DNA of 64,000 nt from Diphasiastrum complanatum (taxonomy: Eukaryota > Streptophyta > Lycopodiopsida > Lycopodiales > Lycopodiaceae), in contig CM055107.1 in assembly GCA_029204225.1 (NCBI GenBank), positions 819,942 through 883,941 of the forward strand, written 5' to 3'. Positions 48,216 through 61,074 of this stretch are shown here, one piece after another. Each line of letters starts with the position of its first letter. Position 1 is the first letter of the stretch. The notes below the pieces were generated by a model, which saw nothing but the letters and a program-made list of their open reading frames with translations, was not told the origin of the DNA and did no database searches. The position numbers and the translations under genes are program-made.

Positions 48216-51200
48216 TTTCTGCTTCCATCATACAACCCACATCTATTGTTCCATCTCTCTTTTTATTCAATAGAAATCGACTCATCAAAGACTCTACATT
48301 TCTCTTATTATTTGGATTGCTTTGGGCTTCACGACACAAGCAGTTCTATTGTAAAGATACCATTGCATCTCAAAGAAGCATGGCCTGATTACAACAATTC
48401 CACGAACACATTGACCAGATGTAAAATTTCCATATAACCTAGTATGGAAATTATAAAGAATGACAGAAACTTCCATGGAGTAGGGCACTTTCTATGACAA
48501 GTTCTCAAAGCCATTAATGATAAATGGTTCTATAACACATGTAATGTCAAAGGCATTCAACTCACACATTGGTGCCATAGACGAAACTTGGCAAGATTTT
48601 GAAGATGACTCAATTAAAGAAAATATAAAAAAGCTTATCCAAAAGTATCCTCAAACACAGTTTCCACATAATGAAACAAATGATCGTTCTTGTTAACAAA
48701 GCTGATTTCTATTAACTTTTAGCTATTGATTGGTATGAGCAATGATGCCTAGGTCACAAGATAATAACTTTTCCAAGCGTAAACTAGGGCTTTGTGGAGA
48801 TTTTCCTGCTGAAGTGGATTCCATAAGCAAATTTCATAAGCAAATGGGAATGACATAGTTTTTCTAAAGCACCTTTTGGGTTAAGGAATGCAAACAAGCT
48901 CCGCTAACACTTTTTATACAACACACCTTCAAAGGTACCTCAAGAAATAAGAGACCACCCACAAGAGGCTCTAGAATGATGCACCAGTTGGTGAGAGAGT
49001 CTAGAGTTATCCTCCTTGCAATGTAGTTACGAAATGCTTGGATGGATCTAGATGGCACTAGAATGAAAACAAGGCAACTAGAAAATATGATGACAAGGAA
49101 CCAAAAACTCATGACAATCCCATAAAAACATATTCATTTATAAAATATTCAAACATGCTGAATGTTGGTCCACCATAAGTGAGTGCCTTGTCGATTGAAG
49201 GTTCCTCTCCTTAGCTCAAGGAATAAAGCTCTAGATCACTCAGGCGCAGAAGGACGTAAGAAATAAGTGATCATACAGTGCATACCCAATTTAGGAAGCA
49301 ACAACCAACTCATTCTCCAGCTCTCCTCATTAATCATCCATTTTTTAACTCTTTAAAGCTGAAAATCAAGAGAGACTACACCTGAAAAGTTTCATATGTA
49401 GACATCTCCCATAAGCTTAGACGCTTATATGAGAGCAAGAAGATCTTATTTATTAGAGATATAGATAATTAGACTCTTCATGAGAACACTTGGATCAATT
49501 CTCATCTCCACATTGGAAAGAGACCCCATACGTGGATCAATTTTGTGCATACGATTTTTTTCTGCACTCAACACACTTCAAGCATTTCAAGGATTCAAAT
49601 CTTACTCAATCATTTCTTGACAAAGAGAGTTAAGAAAAGAATTCTTAAGACATCAAACAATTCAACATAAAATAAGACTGTGAAACAAAAATGTCAGGGA
49701 AATGCCCTTGGCAAACAAACAATATCCTTGCAATGGACAAGCAGCCTTACTTCAGTTTCCATTCTTGGCGACGTAATACATCTTCAAGGCCTTCTCGTAA
49801 ATGTCGCAATCGTCGAATTTCCTGTGCCCATCTTGCAAATCTCTAGCTAGTCAAAAGTTGGAACTAATTCACAAGAAGCTCTTCTGGCCACATTCAAAAT
49901 ATATTTCTCTAGCCCAAATCAAGTTAAGCACTAAGCACGTTCAAAACAAAGGACTTACTTTGCTAAGTTAATTTGTTGAGAGAATATTTGTACTATCTAG
50001 TACAATTGAAATTGTACCTTCGAAGCTTAGTTGCCCGTTTTGACCAATAACAGTCGGAATGTACTGTATATTCCACACAGTAAGTTCCATACAGTAAGTT
50101 CCGGAACGTAGTCTAAATGATCAAAGGAAGTTGTTTTTACTTACCTTTGGTACTTCTCCCATCCTTTTAGATAAGCTAAATCATGCAAGAGCATTTAGTA
50201 ATGAGTTATTTGTTCTTGGATTTTTTTATTTTGGTAACCTTTCGTACAAGGAACTTAATTGTTTTGGTGGAAAAATGTATCCTAGAGACTCATGTGAACT
50301 CAATTTTACATCTCGTGGTGATAATTTAGATTTTTTTTGGATCTTTTATACGTTGGACTAAGTTGATTATTGTACTTGATGCTTTGACAAAAGATAGAAA
50401 CGAGACTATGGTAACATCAACATAATTCACATATTTCACCTCATTTTTTTATTCTATTGAGCATGACTTTATTACTTAAAAAGGGTTACTCTTTTCAAAC
50501 ATTCATTGACTAATCTGTTGATTGTCATTTACTTCTTGGCCAGGACTTGGTCTACCTAAGAGAATCCTAATTCTCTCAAGCATTCAAATAGCTACTTATG
50601 CTTGGGACAAATTTTTCCTTTGTTAAATACTTACAATTTTATTTCTATTTTTTAAGGCCACGTTCCGTTCCAGAATGGGCAACTATGCTTGGAAGCATAT
50701 TAAATCAACTCCCAGGCCCGAAATGCACAAATATTTTTTTTTTCAACGATTCTTTGCAGCGAATCGCGATTCGCGAATCGCAAAACCAGCGAATCGCGAT
50801 TCGCTGCATCCGTAGGACATACAAGTCTAAAGAGTTTATTCAAACCCTTCTAATAAGCTTACTTTAAATTTTGTTAGGGATCTTTAATGCTTCTTCATGA
50901 AAGAGCCTAAATAGCAATCTTTCATTGTAGGAAGGTGTTGCAAGGCAACTTATTGGCACTTATTGTTCTATGTTTCTTTCTTGAGAATTATCAATTGTTG
51001 ACACTTCTTAATTTTATAAAATGGATATGTTCCCACCTTTGTACTAGAGCACTATTAAATTGATAATGATTGTATATGTTTTTGAATGGGAGTTTTAGGG
51101 TACCATGATTTATTCTAGCCGTAATCAAATTTGATCAAGCTTCACTTCCACTCTTCTTTAGATGTTTTTACAACTGGAATAAGCCCTACTTAAACTTTAG

Positions 51201-52735
51201 TTTCAATCTAGACTGTGTTTCTGTGCAACGAAGATGGTGGTAACAATTATCAAGCTTTGCTTTGAACTGGGTTTATGTAAAGGTACAAACAAGGTCACTA
51301 GCTGCACTCAAGTTTCATTTGCACTATGGTACGTATTTGTTTGCTACAAGTTTGGCTCCACTCCTAATAGAGATTCTTACGCAATTCAAAAGGAATGTTT
51401 TATGTAAAAAGTAAGGCATTAGCGCTAACCAAGATTTAGTTGTAGTCAAAATTTTGTTTCTGTGCAGGCACTAAGGGTCTAGCCCTAATGAAGTGCTACT
51501 CTCATCTTTGACACTAGATGGTAGCAAGAAGCGACGGAGGCCGCCTTTTCCTAAAAGCATTCAGATATGGCATCCTTCTGTGTGAAAGGCATCTCTCGCA
51601 ATCTTTGGCATCCAATACTTGGAGTGTGGACCTATTATGGATCATGGATTGTTATCAGCACTAACTACAGAGATTATGAAAGGCTTGTTTTGATTGAGCG
51701 AATTTTATAGAGTTTTCTCTTCGAGATAATTGCCAACCTTTTGTGAAAGACTAAAAGCCAATATTGACAAGTTTTTGCTTGCTTCAGTTTGTACTTAAAT
51801 CTCATATCAATGTTCATCAGACAACAGGTTTGAGAAGTTTGACGCAAACTTGACGCTATTTTGACTCTATTCGCTACCTCAAAGCACATGTGGACGAAGT
51901 TATGGATCACAGTCATTGCTAATTTAGTGGAAGATAGAAGGGCGACTTGGACAAGTTTTTGATTTTGAAAGGACAACGCACATGTAGCCATTAACCATAA
52001 GAGTGTTGGGAAACCCTCAATCTAATCAACTCATGGGGACATGATTACATATATAAGCTAAGACTTCTAAGAGGTCAATGTTAATGCAAGGACACAAAAG
52101 ACTCTATACTAACTGAGAGTAGCAACCATTGAAGAAAGTTCTATACAGGACATGTACACTAGCCTATCTGACACTATCCTATGAAGTCTACTTGAAAGAC
52201 AAGCTTTTGTCTACCAAAGTTTGTAAGAGCAGGCACCTACCTGCCACCACTTGCCTAGCTTGCAGCAGAAAGCACCATAAAAGATTGCTGCCCTTCTCCT
52301 AGCCAGCATATATGATGATTGAATTGCCCTAAATGAAGACGGTTGAGGCCTGGAAGCCCGAATCATGATAAGCTCTTCATTGCCATGTAGAGAAACAATG
52401 TGGAGGTATCTAGAAAGCACTAGCTGCCCTCACACAAGTATAATAGGTATAATGAAACCTGAGGATATTTTTGAATGTCTATCTCATCCTTATAATGTCT
52501 ATTTTTTCTAGGAGTGTCAGCACCAACAAGCTTTGCTGTAATCATTATTGTCAAGAGAGTTGGCAGATTATTTATTTATTTATTATTATTATTATTTTTT
52601 TTCTCTTGAAAGATTTTCAGAGATCTTCAAGCTTAATATAATACACAAGCTCTAACTGAGAATTTTAATGTGTGCTGCCACTTTCAGTTATCATATGATA
52701 TTTGCTGGGTATATTTATATTTGTTGGACAATTAC
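48216..52735. other. AT-rich spacer
   Basis: About 4.5 kb with no transposon domain that I can name. It contains palindrome cluster 3 (listed separately) and a low-confidence exon-like stretch at 49751-49842 (-) that is open in two frames. An open minus frame at 52211-52420 has no recognisable motif. No RNA gene seen. Confidence 0.5.
50745..50815. repeat. GATTCG palindrome cluster (cluster 3)
   Basis: Two copies of the self-complementary 16-mer GCGAATCGCGATTCGC form part of a perfect 19-bp inverted repeat (50756-50774 and 50789-50807, 14-base loop). A T run (50734-50743) precedes it, then TTTGCAGCG. The word is CGATTCG where clusters 2 and 4 have CGATCCG. Confidence 0.7.
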
Positions 52736-52832
52736 CAGATTCCTTGCAGATGGTCTTGCATAATTCTGATTGCTTTTCATCAGAGCAGATTAGATATACA
52801 TATCTCCACAAACAATGATAACAGAATTGTCC
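52736..52832 (-). other. Candidate exon of an unidentified host gene
   Basis: Minus strand, open for 32 codons and bounded by a pyrimidine-rich acceptor (TTCTTCCAG or the AG two bases later) and donor CTG|GTAATT. It reads, in part, GQFCYHCLWRYVYLICSDEK and ELCKTICKESG, rich in Cys. With the later AG it starts in phase 0, which follows the candidate exon 53118-53194, and it ends in phase 1, which fits the start of 28975-29120. The intron to the latter would be 23.6 kb. Confidence 0.33.
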
Positions 52833-53117
52833 CTCTGGAAGAATTGACATAGAGGAACAAACAATCAGGACCATATGCTACAAAAAGTCATTTTCCATCG
52901 CTTCATAGATAAAAGTTTCAAGTGGTGACTAAGCAAGGTTAAAGAGACATTATGAAAGCATAAATTCATGTTGAATAAGACAAACAAAAACTACATCCCT
53001 ATTTTGCTTCAAGGAGGGTAACCACAAGAAAGCTACGTCAAACTAGGGAAATGCAAAAGATTCACATACATTTCCATAAAACAAAATTTCTTTGACCAAT
53101 TTTTTTCCTGAGTATAC

Positions 53118-53194
53118 CTTGCGAATTTCTGTGGTTTCATGAAGGAGCATTAACTCTTTTTCAAGTTCGGGCACCACAAGCATTGTTCGCCAAC
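53118..53194 (-). other. Candidate exon of an unidentified host gene
   Basis: A 77-base minus-strand segment with a good acceptor (GTTTTCTGATAG) and donor AAG|GTATAC. One frame is open: WRTMLVVPELEKELMLLHET then TEIRK, helical and acidic. It enters in phase 1 and leaves in phase 0. The other two frames have stops. The protein is not recognised. Confidence 0.38.
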
Positions 53195-53451
53195 CTATCA
53201 GAAAACACAAACGATTACTCTATTCATAGGAAATTGGAATATTTAAACAAAAAAAAGTTCTTAAAATTTATAGCTTGTACATGAAATACTCTAAATCACC
53301 ATAAAAGGAAAAATCAACACAACCCCTGACAATTAGGTTCTCCATGAAGAAAAAATCTAACTTGTCTCTCCCTCTATGCGTGTGTCAATATAGTTTTCAA
53401 GAAACATTTCGACATCACACATTCACAAATATTCATATCAATGAAGCTGTG

Positions 53452-53611
53452 TTGCAGTGGATCGCGATCCGGAAGGATTTCGATCCGGATCGCGCGTTCC
53501 GGATCGCTCGCGTTTTGGGACCAGAAACGCTACTCTCAGAAGCCAAATTTTTTTATGTGGGCCGCGAGCAGGCAGCCTGCGAAAAACATAAAAATTTTTG
53601 GCTTCTGAGAG
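53452..53611. repeat. GATCCGG palindrome cluster with a 26-bp-arm hairpin (cluster 4)
   Basis: A run of GGATCG/CGATCC words (53458-53520) begins with GTTGCAGTGG and is followed by an inverted repeat: arms 53533-53558 and 53586-53611 (CTCTCAGAAGCCAAA and its complement at the outer parts, about two mismatches in 26), with a 27-base loop that itself contains GCAGGC/GCCTGC. The order 'GTTGCAG - GATCCG words - CCAGAAACGC' is shared with cluster 5 read on the other strand. The hairpin resembles a small foldback element. Confidence 0.7.
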
Positions 53612-53934
53612 TTGGAGAGTGAGAGAGAGCAAGGATGAGGAGGTGATGGTGGATTGTGGGCAGCGTGGGGCATCGATCCGTGCGTGATCAAGACGGTGGA
53701 AGCGACGAGGTGGTGGCCTGTGTTTGGCAGTTCCACGGAGACTGATGACTCAGACTTTGAGTTAGAGGACGATTGTTAGTTGTTAGTTGTTATGAGACAT
53801 TATTTATTTATGAGACATTATATATTTTCGCGTTTTTACATTGTGTCCTAATGGTTTGTGTTTCCATATGATTTTTTTCCCGCAGCATGGTCTATTTCAG
53901 TAGGTAATTTGGTATCATTTTTTTCCAGCATGGT

Positions 53935-53938
<4 letters not shown>

Positions 53939-53977
<39 letters not shown>
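53939..53977. repeat. (GA)n microsatellite with no LINE beside it
   Basis: About 19 GA units. No LINE end is recognised on either side, so it may be an unoccupied array of the kind that borders LINEs A, B and F. Confidence 0.9.
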
Positions 53978-53979
<2 letters not shown>

Positions 53980-54164
53980 CAATATGCTTTCAATGCTTTG
54001 CTTTGCACATGATTTCATTTCACACAATACTGGTAACTGTAGAAGATGATATAATAGTGAAAAATAAGTTAATGGACAACAATGGTCCTGAAAGATGGCA
54101 AACTTGATAAATGAACTGCCCTTGAAAAAACCTTCCATTTGATACCCATATTGGCATTTAAAAA

Positions 54165-54275
54165 ATTTCAAAAAAAAAAAAAAAAAGCGTTCTGGGAAAC
54201 CCTAACGGGAATCCCCGAAACGCGATCTGGAACGCGTTTCGGATCGCATTCCGGATCGTGGCCTGCAACCTTGCA
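54165..54275. repeat. CGTTTCG/GATCCG palindrome cluster (cluster 5)
   Basis: After an A run (54171-54186) come mixed words CGAAACGCG (54216-54224) and CGCGTTTCG (54233-54241), a 9-bp inverted repeat, then GGATCGCATTCCGGATCG. It ends in GGCCTGCAACC, the reverse complement of the GGTTGCAGG-type start of cluster 4. Read on the minus strand, cluster 5 and cluster 4 share their start and their CCCAGAACGC-type end. Confidence 0.65.
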
Positions 54276-54279
54276 ATGA

Positions 54280-55386
<1,107 letters not shown>

Positions 55387-56079
55387 TTATTAATGTCCAT
55401 GAAATATGCTAAGGTACAAGGACTAATAAATAGGTACATGTCAAGTATGCACGGTGGGAGCATGAAAGCTCTACCACCTAAAAGAAACAAGACTACTAAA
55501 AAAAATAGGAAATAGTGGTTGGCACAAACAGAGTCTATCATCCTGGTACAATAGAGGTCTCCCCGCCTGTAAAATAATGATGTATAGTATGTTGTGGCAC
55601 TATCCCTGAGCGAACTTGGATCTCTATCTCTGACTGAGTGGTCGGTGTCGCCTCTGCTGGTGTGAAGCTGTAGTCTGTGGCCTGTGGCCTAGCTGCCTCT
55701 CTGGTCGTCTACACTGTCTCTGCCATCTATATATGGAAGCATCCGGAATCTCAGCCTCTCCATTCAGTATCCTCCTATCTCTGTCGGATTGCATGCCAGT
55801 CAATTTTCTAATTTGTGGTACTATGCTTGCATGTAGTGATTGCATGTTGATTCTCAGAGTGATTCTGACATGCATAATGGATTCACATTTGTTTTGAGTG
55901 GTTATACGCATGTGCTCTGACAGTTAGGACACAAATCAGGATTTGGGGCTGACAATTTCCGTAGAACTAAAATTTACGTAAAATTCCGTAAAGTCAAAAA
56001 AAGCAGTCAATGTCGCATGTCATGCATGCCTGATAGACATTAATTCAATAAGATTAGGAATCGAACAGTGAATCGATTT

Positions 56080-56145
56080 TTCGATTTCGATTGCCTAAAT
56101 ACTGACAATGTTTTTGACGAATTTTTAAGTTAAGTAAAAAAAAAA
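56080..56145. repeat. Dispersed AT-rich repeat, copy 2
   Basis: CGATTTCGATTGCC...GTTTTTGACGAATTTTTAAGTTAAGT, similar to 32317-32372. It sits in the AT-rich block inside LINE F. The upstream part (55960-56000) has repeated ATTTCCGTA/TTACGTAAAATTCC words. Confidence 0.5.
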
Positions 56146-56159
56146 ATGTGGACGACAAT

Positions 56160-57186
56160 GTTGAGAGTGCGGCCGTGGGGATGGGAAAGCAAGGGATGCA
56201 GCGGTATGCATGGTCTGGACAAGAAAAAGAGATTGGTCCGCTAAAGTATGCTCGTAAGGGAAATGCTTCCTTGTACAGAGGAGTGTTTCGAGAGTGATAG
56301 TGATATACAGACTTTCCGATAGGGGTTAAATATACAAGTGTCTGGAGTGTGAAGAAGGCAATAGAGAGAGAGAGAGGTATGAGTGGTCAGATAGGGTGGT
56401 GCGGTGAACCAAGAAGGATGAAATGGAGGGAAGGAGAGACGACAATCCCATGAAATAGTCAACAACACTATGTCCTCCGCTGTGTGGAAAATAAGTGTAG
56501 TCACCTGAATCGTGCCACTGCAGTAAGCCATTATAAATGGCTAATCCATGAGCCTCGCCCAACTGAAGCATCTGCTCTCCATATGTAGTAACTGGAGCTG
56601 CTGATCGTCGCCGGAGATCAAGATCATCCAAGTCTAAAGCATGTATTCGATGTCGATCATCCTCTGCTCTATGGAACTCTGTCTGCCTGAACCCTGTTCT
56701 GGCATTAAAGTCACCAGCTAAAAGAATATAACCCCGCTCCTTGTATCTGATAATGTCTGAAGAGATATCTATGTAAGGTGACTCCTCATCTGAGGTGAAG
56801 GCTGATGTATCCGGTGGAAAATAACAAATGGCCATAAAGAGGTCTCGGTCCAGGCTCATCAAAGTCCGGTCCACCCGAATCCAAATATAGCGAAGTCGCT
56901 CATCAATATGTACCAACTCGACCCAAGGCTGAATGAAGTTGCGGACCAAGCAGGCCACCCCACCAGAACCTCGATCTGTCAATGCTCTCATCGCCCTCCG
57001 ATGTGCAAAGTACCAACAAAAACCAGCACAAGCCGGTAGTCCTCTCTCTGGACTCTCATGTGTCTCAGTGAGTAATAGGATATCACCCTCCGCACAAAAA
57101 TCTCTAAAATCCCCTGTTGTAGCTAAAGAGTGAATGCCATTGCAGTTCCATAACCTCAACCGCAATGCTCTAGAAAGACCCCCCAA
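56160..57186 (-). pseudogene. LINE F endonuclease domain (ORF2 N-terminal part)
   Basis: The 286-codon frame 56326-57186 covers nearly all of the AP-type endonuclease: LWNCNGIHSLATTGDF (near residue 12), LLTETHESPERGLP, RGSGGVACLV, DRDLFMAICYFPPD, YILLAGDFNARTG, AIYNGLLQWHDSGDY, GGHSVVDYFMG, LSDHSYLSLSL. The metal- and DNA-binding motifs of the family (N in WNCNGI, E in TETHES, D/N in GDFNA, D in VVDY, SDH) are all visible. Another frame carries the following linker to about 56165, so there is a frame change near 56330-56380, and the reverse transcriptase that should follow is absent. It is the best preserved endonuclease in the window and would nick the target DNA. Confidence 0.82.
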
Positions 57187-57258
57187 ACCGCTTAGTCCGG
57201 AGGGCCTTAATCCCTATTTATCAGGATTCGGAGGATCAATGTACCGAGCCTTACCATC

Positions 57259-58090
57259 CTAATAAATTACCCTCTTCCCCAAAGCTTTTGCCTCGCTGAA
57301 TGCTTTCTTCCGATCCGCAACCTGCATGGGGGTGAGATCATCATCCATAAATATAAGTGTACCTCTAAGCTTGGCCCGCAGTTTCAGGGATGCCCACCTT
57401 TCCTCCGAGTTTGTGAAGCGAACAATGAGTGTAGAAGGGTCTCTCTTGGTTCTCCAAGCTCTATCCAATCCATCGGAGTGGTGGGAGAGTGTACTTGAAA
57501 GAAAGCTGGTTGCTTCGGTCATTGGATCATTGGTGTCTTCTACCCCTCGGCCCCTAATATTCAGGGATTTGTACTCCCGCATTCGCTCTTCGGATATGGT
57601 GGCTGAGATGACTCGCTTAAAGAAGGGTGTACCCTCCCTAACGTCCTCTTTGAAAAGAGAAGCCCATGTTTTTGTCTCAGCGTTGTGTTGCTCTATCTTC
57701 TCTTCCAATTCTTGAATCTTCATAGGTTCTCCTTGTTTGCTTATTGCTGCCTCCAAAGAAGTACTCCGGGTTAGCATGATTTCTCGTTCAGCAGACATAG
57801 ATTGAATGGTCGCTTGAAGCTGTCCCATTTCCTTTCAAAGAGAGCTGGATTCTTGTCTGATCTGCTCGATGTAGGAGAGAATGTATTGCTCAAATGATTT
57901 GGCCAGTGTATAGATTTCAGGAAGCAAGAAAGAGGAACGAGCAGAGGGAGGGCATGGAGTACGAAATGCTGACCCTTTATCAACATCATCATCTGGAGTA
58001 AAAGTGGAGGCTCCATCTGTACCAATGGAGGAATCATTATGACCAGGTGATGCAGCGATGGTGGGTAGCAGGACTGGTTCTTCAATGATG
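57259..58090 (-). pseudogene. LINE F ORF1: coiled coil + RRM-like protein
   Basis: The 189-codon frame 57259-57828 has the coiled coil (IQELEEKIEQHNAETKTWAS), the RRM-like part (LNIRGRGVEDTND, STLIVRFTNSEERWASLKLR) and the C-terminal part (TLIFMDDDLTPMQVADRKKA, ALGKRVIY). The N-terminal part (PSARSSFLLPEIYTLAKSFE) is in another frame upstream, so one break lies near 57830. It aligns with ORF1 of LINEs A, B and D; the MDDDLT word is the most constant. The endonuclease frame starts about 70 bases further on. Confidence 0.8.
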
Positions 58091-58097
58091 GTGGGCA

Positions 58098-58099
<2 letters not shown>

Positions 58100-58139
<40 letters not shown>
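58100..58139. repeat. (GA)n microsatellite at the 5' end of LINE F
   Basis: About 20 GA units directly against the 5' end of LINE F (GTGGGCAGC|AGAGAG). It pairs with the (GA)n at 55326-55382 on the other side of the element. Confidence 0.95.
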
Positions 58140-58142
<3 letters not shown>

Positions 58143-58435
58143 TGTGTACTATGTAATATGGTAAATGGAAAAAAATTTGCCATATATTCATTAAAGAGGG
58201 CTTAGGGTTTAGGAATGTTTTTGCATTGTGAGAGATTGTCTTTGATTCATCATTCTTGACAATGCATTGTGCAATCATCAACGTGCATTGTGAGAGCCTA
58301 GAGGGGTTAGGAGTCCATGAATGATGACACATTGAATGTTCAATGATTGATGATTGATGATTGTAGTAGACTACTGTCAGACTCCAAATCTGAAACTTCA
58401 CTTAAAACCTAGCTTATCCCGTGCGCAGCAATCAC
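58140..58435. other. Short spacer
   Basis: About 300 bases. GTGCATTGTGAGAG-like words occur twice (about 58222 and 58281) and TGATTGATGATTGATGATTG is a small repeat near 58342. No gene. Confidence 0.5.
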
Positions 58436-58439
58436 AGCA

Positions 58440-60950
58440 ATGTCGATCCCTGTCGATTTCCCTGCATGTACAAGCATCAGAGCACACGAAACATGGTGGA
58501 GCTAGCTGCCTTGTCTCCTCCCAACCTTTGCTGCATAGATTATGATGAGGAATGCCTCTCTCTAGGCTCACTTATGCACAATCCTCAAGCACCCCTTAAC
58601 CCTGACGTCGACACATGGCCAATTCCATGCACAGCCGACACTCACCACTTGGCAGTACTCTGACACATAGGCAAGTGAGTAGGCTGACATGTGTCGCTCA
58701 TACACTGGACCAAGTGTCCCAGTGAACATGTGACACGTGTCATGTTTGACCGGTCAACCCTAACATGTGTTGCTCATTCACTGGACCAAGTGTCCCAATG
58801 AGCATATGACACATGTCAAATTGACTAGTCAACTCTCCTACTTTTTAGGAAGTTCAATCCAGCCACTCCTAATAAATGACCCAGTACCCCATGCCAAAGC
58901 TAAGCATGACTCTCTGAGGTCCAATGCCAACTAATTACAGTTTATTTACAATTTACTTACAAAGGTCACCACAGGCCGGTGACTTAGCCATTTTAGTAAT
59001 TGAAATAATTACAAAGTGTACATGTGTCTCTAAAAACTGTAAATAACTGGGACAGGGAGTAAAGGCTCTAACATCCCCCCCACTCATAAAAAGACATCGT
59101 CCGCGATCACGAAACTAGGGTATTGTGCACGCAAACTGTGCACGGTCTCCCAGGTAGCATCTGCAAGAGGTCTTCCATGCCAAGCAACTAAATATATCAA
59201 AGATCAAGCGGTTACACAAACGTTTCTCCCGCCTATCCAATATCCTTGTTGGCCATGGGTCTCCTCTACATGCTCATGAATAGCGTCACAACTGACTCAT
59301 CTCCGTACACCGGAGTTGTCGACAACAACTGGCCTAATCAAGCCTCCTATGATAACCACCATCCCATACTATTGGCGATCACACTCAGCTTTCACTAGCA
59401 CCATGATTGCTTGTCTTAAATTTTTTCAACTAACTCAAGCATCTTACTCATAGAGTTAGAAATCAGCTGTACTAGGCACTTTGAGGAATTCCCAACGTAA
59501 CAAGACTAGTAGGCCTAAAACCATATTGGGCCCCCAAAAGTTACATAGGATCATCTCATAGGTCCAATCCACACCCGGATGACTAGCACCAGTACTATCA
59601 TAACATAAATGCAAAATTTTCCCTACACAGCCCTTTACTAACTGCAATGGGGAGTTTGCTATTTCCTTTAACTATACCATCTGCTATGGTATACTTCAGG
59701 CAAGTGTGAGAAAAGAGATCAGAGCTCTCCTTCTGAGACTCTACTTGGCCAAGTTTTACCTCTCTCACAACCTCCTTACAATAAACAATGAAGATACTCT
59801 TGCTGAATTTCCACATGACCACAAAAGACATCTGATACAATATATGAGATAATGCATCAGGCACACGATTTTTGATACCTTTCATGTACCGAATTTCCAT
59901 GTGAAACTCCTGCATCAATTCAGCCCAATTGGCTAATTGCAGAAATACATAGAAATGTCATGGTTGGCGTATACAAACCCGCACCACACAAATAAAATAA
60001 TGCCTCCATACTTTCAAAGCATGGACAATGGCATACAACTCTTCTGAACACGGTTGAGCTTCTCGTTCACAAAGGCCACTGGCCTACCCACTTGAATCAG
60101 AATTGTCCCAACGACGACATCACTCGCATTTGTTTCTATGACAAATAGTTTCTGAGGGTCTACAATCTTTAACATGACAAAGTCAGCCATAACTTCTTTC
60201 AAAGCGTTGAAACTTCACGGCTGAACTTCCGTCCACTTATTATTCTATAGCATATCGGTCAAAGGTGCAGCCATGTGTGAACAACCCTTCACACCTTGCA
60301 ATAAAACCCAAACAATCCAAGACAGCCTCTCAATACCGTCAAGTCTGTAGGTACAGGCCACGGAAGGAGAACAACTTTCCTTGGATTCAGTTTTATGCCT
60401 TCAGCTAACACCCAAGTATGCTATCTTTTACTATCATTAGCAAACAAGATTTTATCCCTCAGGGTTGACAAACAGTTCTAAGGTGAGTTATGTGCAAAAC
60501 GTCACCACAACTATAAACCATAACGTCATCCATAAACAGTCAGAGTACATTGTTCATCAACATCATACATGTTGTTGGGGCATTAGTCAATCAAAGGCAT
60601 AACCAAAAAGTTACAGTGACCAAAACAAGTTTTGAAGGCAGTCTTATGCACATGCACTTCATGAACTCTGAGTTACTAATATTCATTTTTCAAACAACTT
60701 TGCTAAAACAGCAGCACCATATAATACCATATCATCAATATGGGGAATAGGATATCAATGCTTGACAAACTCCTTAAACATTGGGCATCCCATACCGTCC
60801 TTTGCCCCTGGGGAGTTCAAGTATCGATAAGCCCAGACACATACGCCATGACCCATTTGTTGGTCTAGGTTCCTGAGTAAGTCAACTTGTTCTTGCCATA
60901 TGTTACTTTTTGGAACCAGCAGTCAACATATCAAACAATAACAAAAACAC
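58440..60950 (-). mobile_element. Broken Ty3/gypsy element, 3' half with LTR
   Basis: Minus strand. A probable 3' LTR (about 58440-59073, starting TGTTAGAG in element sense) is related to the LTRs at 4241-6299: it shares the GTCACCGGCCTGTGG-type stretch, the GACATGTGTCA-type repeats and the TATGCAGC...GGTTGGGAGGAGA part. A purine tract (GAGTGGGGGGGA) lies beside it. Then come the end of pol (about 59090-59200, VAWHGRP and DATWE words), integrase traces (59460-59650), RNase H (59598-60202, KNRVPDALSHILYQ, ETNASDVVVG) and reverse-transcriptase traces to about 60950. No 5' LTR. Many breaks (more than five): an old fossil, and a relative of the element at 4241. Confidence 0.78.
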
Positions 60951-61074
60951 ATATACTTACAACGAACCCCCACATACTAAGTTGCCATGATCAAAGGTCC
61001 TAAAGGCACATCGGGCTCACCTCAAAGTGAATGGACTCTACCATCACGCTGGAACTCGCACACATGAGTGCCTG

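Noticed and set aside
49751-49842. Exon-like minus-strand segment (RFARWAQEIRRLRHLREGLE)
   Set aside because: Two frames are open, the acceptor is poor, and neither phase fits between the other candidate exons.
50145-50175. 31-base microexon with good donor GTAAGT
   Set aside because: Too short to judge, and the phase required by the neighbouring candidate exon gives a stop.
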